From Nodosilinea sp. BSH.14 (GTDB taxonomy: Bacteria; Cyanobacteriota; Cyanobacteriia; Phormidesmidales; Phormidesmidaceae), in assembly GCA_023264315.1 (NCBI GenBank), contig JALQST010000222.1, positions 1-5,811 on the forward strand: a DNA stretch of 5,811 nt, read 5' to 3'. Shown in pieces: positions 5,310 to 5,811 of the stretch. A program made the position numbers and the translations under genes. The number at the start of each line of letters is the position of its first letter. The first letter of the stretch is position 1. The notes beneath the pieces are model-generated. The model ran no database searches. It had not been told where the DNA came from and saw only the letters and a program-made list of their open reading frames with translations.

Positions 5310-5585
5310 CTATTGATCGGCGGTGAGGGCGAAGAACCCGGGGGGACGACCGGAGGCCGTGGCGGTGCCCGCTTTCTCAAAAATCTGCACGGCGGCCACT
5401 TCGCTGGAGAGCACCGTCACCTTTTTGTTGGGCAGCTGATCGCAGGTCATCTCTAGCCATTGGCCACTGCCACTGCGAACTTCGTTCACAATGGATCCGT
5501 AGAGGGCTTCTGCCGCCTCCTGCTCTTTCTTCTGCACTGAGAGGGGCATAGCCGTGTGCTTGAGGGTCAATTCAATCGTAAACAT
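5310..5585 (-). CDS. UPF0367-like conserved cyanobacterial protein, 91 aa
   Basis: Function unknown. MFTIELTLKHTAMPLSVQKK (1-20) reads as a beta strand with MPLSVQ(K/R)K, followed by a helix EQEAAEALYGSIVNEVRSGS (21-40). WLEMTCDQLPNKKVTVLSSE (43-62) continues into VAAVQIFEKAG and ends in SGRPPGFFALTADQ. This arrangement (MPLSVQ.KE...A..LY..I, LE.TC...P.KK..VL.SE..AVQ..EK, GRPPGFFAL) matches my recollection of the UPF0367 family of about 90 residues in cyanobacteria and some plastids. The length is full. The ATG at 5585 has no clear Shine-Dalgarno. Its position directly upstream of surE, with a 46-base gap, suggests co-transcription but does not reveal a role. Family assignment is from memory. 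Confidence 0.82.
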   Translation of the reverse strand: MFTIELTLKHTAMPLSVQKKEQEAAEALYGSIVNEVRSGSGQWLEMTCDQLPNKKVTVLSSEVAAVQIFEKAGTATASGRPPGFFALTADQ

Positions 5586-5740
5586 AGATTAGAGAGTACT
5601 CGCGACGTTAACGATGGCCGATGGCAATGCCTCCACCATATACATCAGTGTAGTGCTGGGTACGCCAAAGCTGACATTAGGGAAATTCCTCTCGTCTAGA
5701 TTTCGTCGATGGCCACCCCCCTCTTGGGCCGCGTTCTAAA

Positions 5741-5780
5741 CCTCACCCTAAATCCCTCTCCCCAAGGGAGAGGGACTTTG
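5741..5780. repeat. CCCTCTCCC hairpin repeat (cyanobacterial interspersed type)
   Basis: CCTCACCCTAAA precedes a perfect 10-bp stem, TCCCTCTCCC (5753-5762) and GGGAGAGGGA (5766-5775), with a CAA loop, followed by CTTTG. Sequences of the form CCTCACCC...CCCTCTCCC-loop-GGGAGAGGG are widespread intergenic repeats in filamentous cyanobacterial genomes. The hairpin could also block transcripts arriving from either side. Copy number cannot be checked here. Confidence 0.6.
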
Positions 5781-5811
5781 AGGCACTTCCGGCTCTCCTC
5801 TCCTCGTGGGA

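Noticed and set aside
5586..5740. Possible gene or promoter upstream of the 91-aa protein
   Set aside because: No supported frame was found. A CGTTAACG palindrome (5606-5613) and AT-rich TATAT near 5640 are present, but no convincing -35/-10 pair could be set.

Overview
The window looks like chromosomal DNA from a fairly GC-rich cyanobacterium. The evidence is a partial psbO gene (oxygen-evolving photosystem II, lipoprotein-type signal), small conserved hypothetical proteins of a cyanobacterial type, a short Nfu-type Fe-S scaffold, and interspersed hairpin repeats of the sort common in filamentous cyanobacterial genomes. The genus cannot be fixed from this sequence. No phage, transposase, CRISPR array, tRNA or rRNA was seen.

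Layout. Positions 1-143 (minus) hold the first 47 codons of psbO, which runs off the left edge. Immediately upstream on the same strand is a possible 41-residue small ORF (157-282). The rest of the divergent gap to 533 holds only weak secondary-structure signals. Rightward from 534 come a 126-aa conserved hypothetical and an exported 532-aa family 10 glycosylhydrolase-like protein. The latter converges on, and overlaps by 77 bases, a leftward HI0933/BaiN-type flavoprotein (2574-3884). Upstream of that gene is a repeat-rich gap (3885-4119) with a palindromic REP-like element and a decayed second copy of the 3' end of the neighbouring nfu gene. Then, all leftward, come nfu (4120-4380), surE (4580-5263) and a 91-aa UPF0367-like protein (5310-5585). 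The window closes with a gap carrying a cyanobacterial-type CCCTCTCCC hairpin repeat.

Function. Most genes are unrelated housekeeping functions: photosystem II assembly, Fe-S cluster delivery, nucleotide dephosphorylation, a flavin oxidoreductase and an envelope hydrolase. The only likely operon is the UPF0367-like gene with surE (46-base gap). I found no obvious new multi-gene system. The most informative anomaly is the frame-shifted, about 77% identical partial tandem duplication at the end of nfu, which appears to have given the protein a new short C-terminal tail. The second is the unlisted small ORF sitting 13 bases upstream of psbO.
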